Below, piece by piece: positions 28,201 to 43,200 of a stretch of 64,000 bases of DNA. The DNA lies in assembly GCA_963575645.1 (NCBI GenBank), contig OY754469.1:47512753-47576752 (forward strand), given 5' to 3'. Numbering within the stretch: position 1 is the first letter of the stretch; each line of letters begins with the position of its first letter. The notes under the pieces were generated by a model, which worked only from the letters and a program-made list of their open reading frames with translations, had not been told where the DNA came from and did no database searches. Source of the stretch: Xanthostigma xanthostigma. Its lineage: Eukaryota > Arthropoda > Insecta > Raphidioptera > Raphidiidae. The translations under genes and the position numbers were made by a program.

Positions 28201-31200
28201 AGCATTGTTGCATTTCAGGAAAGTAATGAAAGAAAAAAACCTTCGGGTGCACAATTTCGGCAACTTAAGAAAATTAGGCAAGAAGAAAAAAACAAAATGT
28301 CTGATTCTATGAAGAAGTATTTGCAAAAAGACAACGAAACAAAGTTTCTATTAATTGCACTTACAGTATTAGTTATTTCGGATTTTTAACGTTTTTCAAT
28401 TTGACATATCGTCTAGTGAGTTTATCCCCAATAAGGGGCGTCAATTATGAATCCGCACGCGGGCGGCGTGAGGCCTTACGAGGGCTCTGTATATAGCGAA
28501 CTTCTATTCTACGAAAAACTCCTTAAAACGTAGAAATTGCTAAGGTTTGTTTAGTTTACATTGTTTCCCATATATTGAAACACTATAATATAGCGTAACA
28601 ACCACTCTCAATAGCGAAACAATATGTCGTTGTTTACACCCGAACATATCCCAAGATACGAATAAAATACAATTACGAAAGATACAATTAAAATACTGGC
28701 ATAGTAAAAAACGACAAGCAAAGTTAAGTGAATTTAGTCAAAATTAAAACCACTTATTCGTAAAATTATATTGTTTTCCTTTTTTTCAAAAAGTTAGTTT
28801 TAAGAGAAACATCGGCAACGCAAAATGAATAACGCATCAATGAAACGAATTCTAAAGAAGTTTCACTTCCCGCGTGAACTCATGAGACCCACGCGTTTTT
28901 TTTTCTTTAATTATTTCAAAATTGTATGAAAAGAGCACGAAATAATTGGTAAAATCTATTTCAGTGAATAATACGTTTTTTATAAATGTTACTTTGCAGA
29001 GGTGATTGCCTTTAAATAAATTCTACAAGGCTTAGTTCACCATTAATACTGAAAAATACTGGTTTTTCACGAACCATCTTTCATCGGTCACCTCTAGCTG
29101 CAAATTTCAGTTAACCATAAACTACCTACCTAGTTAACCTTGCTGTTATTGACAGAACAAGCGTTATGCACTTGTTCTCTATACAGCATGTCGACGTTCT
29201 TTTGTTACGTTGAAAATCGCCGAGATTTTTGATAATATTTGCTCTTTTATTATTTTAATATTTTTGATTAAAGTATGTGAAAAATTACGAGCATAAATCT
29301 ATACGAATATATAAAGCTGAAGAGTTTGTTTGTTCGTTTGTTTGAACGCGCTAATCTCAGGAACTACTGGTTCGAATTGAAAAATGTTGTATTGTTGGAT
29401 AGTCCATTTATCGAGGAAGGCTATAGGCTATATAATATTACGCTACGAACAATAGGAGCGGAGCATCAACGAAAAATGTTGCAAAATATAACTCAAAATT
29501 TGTCCGTCCGACAAAAACTTTTGAACGGTTACTCCGATCATCATGAAATTTGGACACAACATTCATCTCTTAAGATGAACGTGGGTATTCATGTCCTTTT
29601 GCACCCGGCTGAAACCGGGACCGCTAATTAAATATACAAAGCCTGCAGCAAAACATAACAATCGACGTACCTACGTATATAATATGCAAGACAAATATTA
29701 TTTTTTTAACTAAGTATATTTTATCGATTTTTTCTGTACGAATGTAAATATTAAAAGTTTAAAAATTATTTTTGATCTAAATTTACACCAGTCCACTTGT
29801 GGAATGGTGAACTTTATTTAGTGTTTCAAAAGTATAAAACCACTTTTTCATAAAAAGTTAGTTTTAAAATATTTACATATTCTCAAAATGTCTGTATATA
29901 AAATTATCAGTCAACATCCTGTATAAAAGAAGGTGTGCTAAATGATATTCGTTAAATATCACATCAAAAACATAAACATTATTGAAATTCATTATAATAT
30001 TAGAGTACCTACTTTTTAACATATTTTTATATCGTAAAATGAAGACAAATTATATCAGCCCCTAATATTTTAATGAATCAAAGAACTATTTTATTAATTA
30101 GGCACAGCAATCTATTGATTAATTATTTTTGATTTATGTTCTATATCAGCCCTGGGCAAATGGCGGCCCGCGGGCCGAATCCGGCCCGCAGCACAATTTT
30201 GTCCGGTCCGCAAAGCATTTTATAAATTATAAAAAAATAGTAAAGAAATAGCAAGGGCGCCAGAACAGACGAAAATCTTTTTTTTCTTGCTCTCCAAATG
30301 CGGAAATAGAATGAGAGGACCTTTTTTTTTGCTCTCCAAATTCGGAAATAGAATGTGAGGATCTTTTTTTTTACTCTACTAATTTTTGGCCCGCGGTCAA
30401 ATTTTCATCAGCTATACGGCCCGCGATCGAATTTTCATCAGCTTTGTGGCCCGCCGATCAAAAGATTTGCCCGCCCCTGTTCTATATTGATGTATAAATA
30501 ACTTGGGAAATCACATTTCGTTTTGGAACTTAAATAACCTTTCAATAAAAAAAAAAACAATACGTTTGTCGAAACAAAAGTTCAAGCTATGTTATCAGCA
30601 GATATTTTACATGACTATAGGTTTGTTAAAAATACTTATATTCAAGGTTTTGTTCTAATAAGGGATTAGTCTTGTTTGGAAAATAAAAAAATCGTCTTTT
30701 TTTATTTTCGAAATTTTCGAATTATGACAGTTTGTTAGAGTTTTGAATAAAAGCGGAGCTTGACGTTTTCGTTCACTGCTCACCTTAGCGTAATAATTTT
30801 CGAGAAGTGGACATTATAAGATTTTTTTTAATCGATCCAGTAGTTTCCGAGATTACCCGCGATATAATATAAATATCATAATTAAAATATAAACCAAGCG
30901 GGGTGGCGTAGTGTTGAGTGCACTAGACTCGCATTCGGGAGTTACCGGGTTCGAATCCCGGAGGGGGCAGATGTGGCTGGGACTTTTTCCTGCTGCCCCT
31001 CGCCGAGAAACGATAATTCCTGTACCGGCCATCTTGTTGAGGTTTTCCATGATTTCTCTCAATAATTCCAGATAAATATCGAGATGGTGCAAGACCATGG
31101 CCGATTACCTGTCAATCTCCTGTGCTCAAATTTTGACTACCTTATCCTAATGTCCTAAAATTCCTTCATTCGCCCATTGATATTAATTAAGTGGAAGTTT

Positions 31201-34200
31201 AAAAATGTAGAAAATAACTGGAAGTGTGTAATAGATGGAAAATAATAATGGCGTCTGTTATGACATAAAGTGGAGAAACGGACGTTAAACGCATTATTAT
31301 TATTATGAAAATATACAAACTTCTCCCTTTCTCATAATATTCACTGAGAGGAAGAAACTTTCTTTTAAGTAAAAACTATACTTAAAGACCGCGCACACTT
31401 ATCCAGCACGACCAGCACAGCACTAACAAGTTAATTAATTAACACATCACTAGCATACTAGCACGGCTAGACAGAAATTGCAGGCGACCGTCACTGACGT
31501 TGCTGGTTGCAGAGGCCGGTTCAATGCGCACTACTCCAATAAATGGATACCTTCACGAACAGATCAATCTGGTCCGTGCTGTGCTGGTCGTGCTAGATAA
31601 GTGCGCGCGATATTTTAATAGTAAGTATGAAATAGATTAATGTCTGGGAAAGTACGAGAATTTTCGTCAATATTTTTTTTATTCATCCTTCGATTACCCA
31701 TCCTTAATTGGGAAATAATTCAGATTCAGTAAAACAATTTGTTGTGGTGGGACTGATATCCACGTGGTATACAGACTGTGTAATACAGCAAAGCCACCGT
31801 GGTCCAGCACCGCGATCCACTGTCAACTATGTAAGTCCATCAGTTGGCCATTGGACGGATTGCTGGTAGGAAGTAGCAGGCCAGATTCGCGAAACCGCGA
31901 CGCGACACCTGCCTGTTGCCATCGCTGTGTGATTTTTTGCCCAGTTTATGCAATAGATTGTTCAGTGATAAGGTGATAACTATAAACAAATTTGAAAAAA
32001 AAAACATTGGTTTTATAAAAATATATCAAATTATGTAGTTATAGTGATTTCGCAGTTCACAAGCAACTTTTTGAATATACAAGACGTGGACGTTTTATAT
32101 TAAAACCATAGTGATTATAGACTTGGAAAAATATTTAATATTGGTTAGTACTTTTTTTGGTAAAGTTTTACTGAATGCACGGTTTCGAGAAAAAACACTT
32201 GGAATTAATAGCACCGAATATTGTACTTACAAGTCGTTTTTACAATTACGGGGTCGTGTCGATGCTATGGCGTTTTTCTTTTGCGCAGTGAAAAGGGGAG
32301 GGCGTTTGGGGGGAGTTTTTTTAAAAAAACAATTACGGGGTCGTGTCGCCAATATCGAAACCGTCCATTCAGTAAAATTTTACCCTTTTTTTATTGTTTA
32401 AAAAATTTGTGAATAGGTACCCGGTACAGCTTGCTTGCAATTACGATAAGATGTCCCGACTTTTCTCTACAGTAGTATTTGAAACAAATTCTCCGTTAAG
32501 AGGGAATAGTCAGTTTTATCAAAAGCAGCAGGTGTTATAAAAAAAGAGACGATGTATTTTACATTATTCACTATAGAAGTGAAACTTCTAGTCGCGTCAA
32601 AAACACACGCATCGCAAAAGAACCCCGTCTCGTAAGAAACTCTCGCGAAATAGTTAACAATAATATTTAAAAAAATTGAAAAAGTATATAAATAAATATA
32701 GATGGAATCACACTCTCACCCCCCCCCCACACACACACACATATTTCTTAGCAAAAATTGTGTAAAATACTGTAATGATCTTGAAACACAAAAATATTTT
32801 TAAAAAAATGATGACACAATACAATAACTTCCCAATATGCTGGGAAGTTAATAACTTGAAAATGAATTAGCTTAGATAGCAGAGGCCTTAATGTAAGAGT
32901 AGGTAATAATAATATAACTTTTAAAATAACGTACTTTTATTTCGATAAATTAATGTCATTATGTCAATCAGAGGAAATAAATTTCCGTGCTATATCATGT
33001 AAACATATTATAGTCGATAACGTTATCAAGTTATGACTATAGAACTGTTTTTTTTTTACTTTAGCTGTTGAGCAAAAATACTTACACTAAACTTTAAATG
33101 TAAATGTTTTTATTTAAAGAAATATTTTCTATAATCGACCGTATTTCTAATTCCTACAGTCCGAAATGACATCTTTTTTTTAATATATGGTTTATTGGCC
33201 TCTACATTTTCTGACATAATCAACGTTATGTTAAAATATAGAAAAAAGTTCAAAATTACAGTCTATGTACAAAATTCCAAGTCGTGAATATACTCAAAAT
33301 CTGGCATGACTTATCAAAAAATAAACTTTCTAATCAACAGTATCGAAATTACTTCTTTGTAAGAACCAAAAACATTTTAAATTTTATGCTTCTCAGCATA
33401 ATCAGATTTCTGATAACTTTATGAATAAACGTTTTTCTCAAACGTTGCGAACTTTCTGGCCTGCACTGTATATTCTTTTTCATTGCCAAAAATTTTTCCA
33501 TCAAACTTAAACAAAATTGTTACCAAGAAGATAATTTCGTCTCAAACTGGTCCTGGTCAGTTCCCAAATATTTCAATTACATAATAATAATATTTAAATT
33601 TTAAATTAATCTATTCATCAACTTTTAGCAAAGCTACTAAGTATGTAAATTATTATAAGGTATTTTATTTAGTATGCATCAAGTGCAATTATGATGGTAG
33701 TTCTTACAAAAAGCCATTGTACAGCAAACACCGCTTTCTATAATAAGTATTCTGATATGATTCTATGGAAATCATTAATGCATTACAGAAAATCGTTCCA
33801 CATAAAATTCTACATAGACCGGGCCCTGTTGCATTTTAGGTGGAACGAAAAATTATTGAAAAAAATTGGAAACGTGAAATTAATACTATTGCCCATTTTT
33901 GGAGTCGGAATGGTGAAATAAATAAATCTGAAGTAATTATTAATTGCTTGACCGAAACCCTTTAAGTCTAGCCTTAAACAGTTCAAATCCGGTCAGTGAC
34001 CGATTCAGGTACATGTTAATATTGTTTATAAGTCTCATTAAAACACCATACTTAAATGAGTGCGCCGTGCAATTTAATCAACGCTGATAAGTACTCATCA
34101 TCTGAAACTAGGAATACTTCTTTTGCTATACAAGGTGACAACTTTCTCTGAATATATTAAAGTCGTTAGACTTGTTTTGTATCGACTATTATCTCAGTAT

Positions 34201-37200
34201 TTATTTTAGTTGTTGAGTAAACTTATTTGTATTTTAAGTTTTAAAAGAAAAAAAAACGAAAACTCGGGTCGCAGTGCCAAACCCTGCCGACAATATAGTG
34301 TATTTGCTTTTATAGGCAGTGTGGCTCTATTATATGAACTTAACTTTGTTTTTGGACAAAATAAAAAAAATTACCTCTTAACACACCCCTTAAAACATGA
34401 TTTTTTTACTTAATTTCAATACTACATATCAATTCAACATCTGTACCAAATTATATACACCCTTCAGTATGTAAATCCATATCAGTAAACTTGTGTTCTT
34501 ATAAAATTTGTAAGTCCGGTCCTGTCGAGCCGATTGTATTAAAATTTTAATAATAATAATAACTAAAGGGTAAAATTTCAAATTTGAAACGATTCTGAGA
34601 ATTTTTTTCGGTATTTTTGGGCCCGAAAACGTTTTCCAACCCCTAAATACCACCCTTAAAATAGCCCGATTGGGCACATTTTAAATAGGCTTTGTGCGGT
34701 GATGTTTTGAAACATGTAGACCAAATTTCATTTAAATCGATTAAGTCTGTCGAGAGTTATCGTTGTCACACATATATAAAAATATATATATATAAACATT
34801 TCCAAAAATGGTGCCGACTTCTAAGAAGGCTATGAAACGTCGAGAAATTTTGATCTGACCCCTAGGTCCCGCCATCCGACCGACGCCAATAGTGTAAGTG
34901 CCTTATGGCAAATACACTAAATTGATTCAGACACTGACGTAAACGATCAAATTCAAAATAGTCTATTAAACTACAACATTTTGGTAGATATAGATATAGA
35001 TAGATAGATATAATCGTATATTAGTTTAGAATATATTATATTGAACAAAATTTCAGTTTTTTTTTTAATGTTAATGACAAAAGAATCTCAATAACGTTCT
35101 AACTTACAAATTTAATGAATTACAGTCGAATTTCGACCACTGGATGTCTGTACTATTTTGAATATTCGCATTGCATTATTAAAGTTTCTCTGCCAGACAT
35201 TAAAAAGGTGGTAGGAACTCTATATTTTGACAGCTGAGTTTGGCACTGCAGCTAAGTTTTTTTTTTTTTTTTTGAGAATGACGCGAATTGAAATAATTTT
35301 ATAAACGTGGATAACAAAATTATTAATCAATTTATTTATTTAGGTATTTATTTTGAGCTTTACGCTGCGCCGACTGAATTAATGTAGTTTTGGCAGCATG
35401 CCAATGTCTGCTGGAAAATTTCTTATGCAAAAAATGTATAATTTAATTTTGTAACTGTTTAATTTGCAAATCTGCGCAGTTCCGTGACACGTCCTACCAT
35501 TAATTAAAGTTTTGTGGTTGATATAAAAACAAATTTAAGACGTTGCATCATATTTTTTACCTGTTAAATTAGCTATAGGATTTCAAAAACGTACCTACAT
35601 GATAAAGTTTAAAGTCGGCATTTATAGTATTTTATGTATAAAAAAAATAGTACTATTTATGACGGGATCGGATGTCCACTTATGTTCAAGATGAACACAG
35701 TTATGTCTACGGTGGATACAGTTTTGTTCAAGATGGACACAGTTATGTCCACGGTGACACAGTTATGTTCCCGGCCCGAAACCCGTTGCGGATTAAGACT
35801 TCTAAATGCCCTAAGGATTTCTTGCAGCTATGGGCCCCCATCGCAGTCTAAAAAAAATTTTTTTTTTTCAAATTGTGAATGTCAACATTGATAGAAAAAA
35901 ATTTAAAAGTCTAGAATTTTAGGAAAAAAATTGAATTTTTCAATAAATGGTCTCATTGACTTTTCTAAAATCGGTCCTTAGACATTTTTATACAGTTAAT
36001 TGAAAATTGAAAACTTTAAAATGAAAAAAAAAAATTAATTATCATTTTCAAAAATAAAACATTGTTTATTTTTAACTTGTATATTTCTAAAGACAGTTTT
36101 ATAACTGTAGATCAAATTTTTGAGAACATGACAGAATGAAAAAAGTGTGTTGTACTTTTCATTTCTGAGTTGTGATTTGGTGCCCCCTGAGACGTGATGC
36201 CCTAAGCAATTGCTTACTTTGCTTATAGATGAATCCAGCACTGCCCGAAATAGTTATGTTCATCTGCCACTGGTATTAATCTTAGATAACTAAAATTTGA
36301 CGAAACTCCAAGCTGAGTGAAAATAAGTGTGTATTGAACTAATAATGCCTATTTTTTACAGGAGAAAGAAAAAGAAAATCAACTCTCAGTCGATATCAGA
36401 AACCGATGACATAAAAATAGAGAAAAATAAACAGTTTCCGGACTTAAACGCCAGTGTAAATGTTTCAACGCATGGCAGTGAGAATTTAAACATGGACACT
36501 TTAACCGAATTCATTAACCCAACACAAATAACCAATAGTTGTGTGACAAGTGTAAGCTCCAAATTTGAGGTGACGCTAGACAAGGTCAGCATAAATGAAG
36601 ATAGCAATGTTTTGAAAAAAACTTGCAATGATAACATCACGAATTTTGATGCTGACACACATTCGACTTTGATTAGTAATGATTGCACAAAAACAGAAGC
36701 TGGTATCGACATCACTGAAATAGAATCACCAATAAAAGATAATCAAAATAGAAATTTTTGTAATATTACAGAAAATAGACAAAGATTAAATATTATAAAA
36801 AAGAAAGAAACCACTACTGAGTCAGAATATCAACAATTAAGAAATGATAATGAAGTGAATGAATTAAATAATAATTTTACTATCACAACTGACATTGAGA
36901 ATCATTCAAAACAGATACCAACAGACGAACCTGTGATTCAAACAATAGCAAAAACAAAACAGTTTTCAACGGTTGGAACTGAAAGTCTCTCTCAACAATT
37001 AGATGTTGAATTATTGAGAAATGAAGAGACCCTATTAAAACCGGAAACAAATCAACCCACGAAAAAAAGCTTTCAACAAATTGGTATGAATCCTATCACA
37101 ATTAAACGTAGAGGTTCAGTAGACAGTATGAGCGGAAATATAAAAATAGGTAATTCTTTATTAGCAGTTAAAATGTGTGAAGAAAATAACATGGATAAAA

Positions 37201-40200
37201 ATATTGACACTGTTTTAGTAAAGGAAGATTGCAGTTTAAATACTCCAGAAGAAATTGTGATACCTTCGGAAAGTGAAAACAGACGCAAGACATCAGCCAT
37301 ACTAGAAGACATCCCACAGCGACGTGAATCTAATATTTCGATAGCATCGAGTACGAATAGCGATTCAACGGAATCGTTGAGTATCGATAGCGAGAATTAT
37401 TATCTTCGGGAAGAGTTGCGATCGAACATTCGATCAGCATTGATTGCGGCTGCGTTGAAGAATAACAGCGGACAACCTACCGATTTGTATCCTCCATCAA
37501 GTGAAAAGGTTAGACATATTTTTTGTTTTTATACACTATTGACTATGTAATAGTTGTGTTTGTGGTAAGTTCTGGTAAGGTTCTGAACTCCCTAAGGGTC
37601 TGTTGGCACTACAGAACTCTTCAGACACAACTGAGTGTTTGATGGTCAAATTCTCGGACTCTTCGAACTTGAGTCTAGAACTCCTAGAAGTACTAGAAGC
37701 CTAAAATTGCTAAAACCAGTTGCAAACAATTCAAGAATGACTCGCAGCTGTGTCCAAAGAGTTTTGTTGCCATCAGAGCTCAGAACTCATCAACAAACAC
37801 ACTATTATAAAATATCTTCCAGCATTATTTCGGTAAATTTCGTATTTATTTAGAGTCGACTCTCCATATTCCCAGAGGTTAAATGTCAACGCTAGTTCAC
37901 GCGAAAACATGTAATTTAGCGAAAATAGCTTCATTACCCCAACTAGCCTCAGCTATTTGCTACCTATACCATAATTTTATGCCACCTATTACAATTAACA
38001 AAAAAATGTTTTTCTCACTTTTTTAAGAAAAATGAGTAACATTATTAGATTCACGTGTCTAGATATCGCACTTTAGGCTCAAAAGCATAATTTTTTAGCC
38101 TTTTTAGACTGTTGTCAACCAGCGTGACTCCATAATAATCAGGGCAACGAACTCTTCCATTTCACGTCTCACATGAATATATTAATTGTTGTTCGACCTT
38201 CGCATAATTCTAGGCTCTTATGAAATCAAGGGCTCAGTATATTTCTTAATTCAATTTGGATGTTCTAAATGTATGTTATACATACATTTTTCATTTCCCG
38301 CAATGAATGAAAATTTTCTGGAAACGAGAAGTTATTGGCAAATATTTGTAGTACAATATCTTTAGAGCGAATCAACCGGTCGAGATCAGATTTACGGCAT
38401 TCGAAAGGTTTTATTGAAACTAAGATCTAATTAAGATTTTGAAGTCGTTTATTCATTGCTATGTATTACGATATTATCAATAATTGTTAACTATTTTGAA
38501 GACCACGTCTTCAGTGGCTAAAGGATCCAAAAAAACGCAATTACTGGTATGAAATACGCATTTATTAAGTAACGTTTCGAAGGATATACCTTCATCAACA
38601 GAGCACAAATGCCGTTAACAACTAATAATTATGGATAGCTTGTTTTTTTATTATTATCAATAATGTTTATACTTTTTATATTTAAGTATACATTTTCTTA
38701 TGGCCCCAGTGCTGCCAGACTTACAGATTTTTCCAGAATCTAGATAATATGGTTGGGAGAAGTTCTAACTGCTCTGTTTTAGCAAGAATTAAAAAAAAAA
38801 TAGTTATAATACTGCAAATTACGTATTGTAAAAATATTTTATGCGGCATGAATCTTTCTGTTGTTATAACACAAGATCTATCTAGGAACTTGTAAAATCT
38901 AAGTAGAAGTATAAAATTTAACGTAGCAACTCTGCATTTGCGTCGTTTAGGCACGTTATAGTCAGATGGTGTAATGGCCTCAAGGCTCAATATCACTCTA
39001 TTCGCTCTATAAGTTTATAACCAAATAAGTTGATATATTTTCATATTAGGCGTACCTACACAACGACCTACGCGATTACATGTATGGCAGTAAGGTGCCT
39101 GTGCCTTAATTCGAATAAATTAGCATAATAATGTGCAAAATGCACCCACAGTTTATTAAAATGCGTAGGCAAAGAGCAATTATTCCTGATGACTTATTGC
39201 CTTACTAACGTGTATTAAATGTTTAAAAAACGCAACAATACACTTCTTAGATTTATTAATGTGTACTAACATGCAATATAAGGAAAAGAAATAAAAATAC
39301 ATAGGCATAATTATTAAGCACGTGATTGAGATGAAACACGACAGCAAAGATTCTACCGTATTGCAATATCACTTTTAATAATTTTGTTTCGATAAATATC
39401 GTTAAAAAAACTATAGAGCCGTCTGTAACCACCGTGTTCGTCTGTTGTTTTATTCGTAGGGGACAAAAGGACAAAAATCCTGACGGAACTGGGTCATATA
39501 CTTTTAGTCTTAAATTTGACATACCTACAGCATTTTTAGAACCAGTTACAAAGCCAACGTGGTCAGTTTATCGCAGAGATAAAATTGCGGTTTTGAGATA
39601 TCCGCTATGCATGGTTGTAACTTTTGTTATTTTATATACCAAAGATCTTTTCTTAATTAAGTCTCGGCTAATAATTTTGAAAGAAAAATTCACCCATAGT
39701 ACCAACACACCTATTATTATGATACATCATGAGATGGAATAATTTCGAAAGAATCATTCGATTATTTCCAACACTAAATAAAAATGAATCGTGTAACGTA
39801 TTGAACTTGTATTGCTTTTATTTTTTATGTACTGATATTTTATTGGTATAACCAGAATTGAACCGTGTATTTGTCTACAAAAATCTCGTATACCGTATGT
39901 AATATTAGTTGCCTTATACCTACATAAAAATTCGAGTAGCAATTAGCATAATTTTCTCTGTACGTGAATCGATTTGTAGTTAATTAAATACATTACAATT
40001 TGCATCTGAATTACATATTTGAAATTTATTTCGGTCAAGGTCAGAGTGCGATAACTAGAGGCCGTCTTACCATGAACAAACAAATCCAACGCATCAAATC
40101 TCTTCATGATCAATATCCAATTTCTCATAAATATTTAGCTAATATCAAATAGATAATAAATTTACTTTGAATTAAATATTTACTTTTATATTTTCTTCGC

Positions 40201-43200
40201 TATAATCATCAGTCAGTGAATAGTTTAGATCAAATTTTCTTAATCTCTGGTAACACTGAAATCATAATACAAACATGTAGACAGAGCTTCCAGTATTTAT
40301 TTTCAGTCAATGAAATAAACAAATCAGTTTTCTAATCACGGCCTTGTACAATGTATACCTACCGGAATAAAGATAAAGTTTATGCCCCATTAGATTTTGA
40401 GCGAATCGTGTCATTTATATGTATACCTACAACAATATCGTATAATATCTCATAATAATTCGCAAATTTCATTGAAATTTTTCATAAAAAATTATTTTGG
40501 AGCATGGAAGGTATGTATAGTTCTCCATATCGATATTTTATTTACATACCTAATTGAGCTATTGACAAATAATATTACAAATATGCTTTTACACAGTAAT
40601 CGTTATTTACATGAGTATTTCACTGTAAATTACACTCGCCTGAAAAGATTTGTTTATATAAACAGTTATTACTTACTTCAAGGTATTATTTGAATTTCAT
40701 AAAATACTGCGTATTATAACTGAATATTTTAAAATAGTTAAAATACAAATTGTGAACAAAAAGAAATGCATACAGCCAGTTCACTCCATTTACTCTAATA
40801 GTCCAAGAAAAAAAAATTAAAAAATTATCACATATACTTGACAAGTGTTCGTGCGGGATTAAGACACTAAAGATTAAAATCTTTGATTAACGTCTGATTA
40901 GAACTCTTCAATAAATAAAATTATCGACCAATTTTTCAGACAATATATTAACAAAAAAATAAATTAATACATTAACGTTTCAATCCGGATTTGGAACTTC
41001 TTCAGAACTGATCTAATAATTAAAAAATAATAACGTAAATGTATTAATTATATTTTTTTGTTAATATATTGTCTTAAAAATTGGTCGATAATTTTATTTA
41101 CTAAAGATTAAATTTCATTCATAAAATATGTGGTTTTGATGACTAAAACCATTTTCGTAATTTCTGTATATTTTAATCATGTAATTATATTAATGAAAAC
41201 TACTCTTAAGATTAAAAAAGATTAAAGCAATTAGTTACGTTAAAACTATTTTTACCAGCTATAAGTATAATATACTGATAATTTAATAAAAGTCTTTGAC
41301 CGTGAACATCTTGGAAAACAATAATTAATTTAATGGCAATTTCGTGACTGAATTTTTTTACACAAATATAGGATTGATTTTTATAATAAAAACTACCCTG
41401 CACGCAGTTCCGGAATAATCATTAGGCAGAGTAGGCCCCGCATCGACTAGGGACCCGTGCATGCACCCAAGAAAAAAAACTTTTCATTGAACGAAAATTT
41501 TATTTGAAAATTGTATGAAATTTCCCAACAACAATATTATTTTCTTTCGTTGTTTATTGTAATTTATTGCATTTAACAAGATAAAATTTAAAATAACTAC
41601 GTCACGTCTCATTTCTCTTTCCTGACCCATCAAAAAACCTGGATCATCAATTATCTATAACCTATTCATTATGGCCATTTCAAATTTCAATAAAGCTAAC
41701 GAGTCAGGTAAGGCGATGCTGCAGCATCTAGTCAAAATAATCATGTTGTTACAATATCACATAAAACATTGAAGTAACAGGATGCCTGGAATCTATCATC
41801 TGGAAGTGACTCATATCCCTTCATCAACTTGAAAAGACCTGATTACATTGCCTAGGGGCCCGGATAGGGTTAATCCGGCCCTGCCTGTACAGATTTCTCA
41901 AAACAGACATAATATTTATAGCCTGGTGTAAAATGCATTTTAAGATGTTATATTTTTGGTGGACATCGTCATCATCATCTTGTGTGTCTTCTTGGAATGT
42001 TTGATTTTAATCGTAATGTCTGTTTTTCAGTATTTGTAGGGTGGTGTGTATGTACCTACGTGCGTGGTCATTTTTTTTCCTGCACGAAATCCGCGAATAA
42101 AAAATATTATCGCCGTCGTTAGGGTGTCAATCTAAACGCTTTAACATCATCATGATCCAACAGAAATTTTATCACAATCGATCCTACTGTTTTGTTTTTT
42201 ATTAACAAGACTGCAATTGCATTAAAAGTGGATTTTAGAATTATTTGAAAACAGATTTATCGAAGCTAATTTATTCCGGTGGCAATCGATACTTTTAAAT
42301 ATCAGATATTTTTATAGAGGTTAATAACAGCAACAATAACAACAACAATAATACTATTGCATCCGAACCATTTATAAGTTATTTATTATTATCTACTTAA
42401 TAAAATTCTAACACTGACTGCCAGACAACGAACTGCCTAAACCGGTGGGTCTAGAACAGGCCTGCGCAAATGGCGGCTCGCGGGCCGAATCCGGCCCGCA
42501 GTAGAATTTTCTCCGGCTCGCGAAGCATTTTATAAATGATTAATTATTAAAAGCAAAAAATATTACTGTTTGCCAATATAAATTGGCGCATAAATGAATT
42601 TTAGAAAAATAGTAAATAGTGTTTAAAAACTTGAAATTGTTGTTTCAAAATTTAGATAAATAGCCAATATAAACAAAGCTGTCTTAAATATATCAATAAA
42701 TAAATACTACTATATCTTTATTGATAGAGAAAATGTTTTAACAAAAAACTGTGTCGCGGCAAAAAAATTTGTGGATAGTTACGCCGGAAAGAATCGGTTG
42801 TAAAGGATTAACATTGTAAATCTAAACAAAAATAAAGCCATCATTCAATCAATATTGCCATTTTGTTTTTAAAGTAAGTTTTTTGTTACTTCATGTGAAT
42901 GCTAGTACAGTAGAGACGCGTTAATCCGAACCTTCATAATCCGGATTCTTTGGTAATTCGGACAGTCGTTTGATAGTATTATGTACATTGTAGTCCGGAT
43001 TTTTCCAGTTTCAGTAATCCGGATCATGATACTTAGTTATTGAGTAGCTGTACCGGCACTATTTGCGTCAACACTATTGGCCGGCGGTGTGTTACAAACA
43101 GTTTCATACATATTTGTTGCCAGAGAAGTGAGAGAAGTTAGGTGGTTTTAGTATGTATGTAGTCGTTGTCAAACTTAGATAGAAATACATAGAGAACGCA

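Noticed and set aside
31764-31976. 70-residue Cys-rich ORF
   Set aside because: Short, single-exon, no family resemblance, no neighbouring splice sites that extend it.
39434-39742. 102-residue ORF with an apparent hydrophobic stretch
   Set aside because: No homology recognised and on the same strand within intron 10; adding it would need splice sites I do not see.
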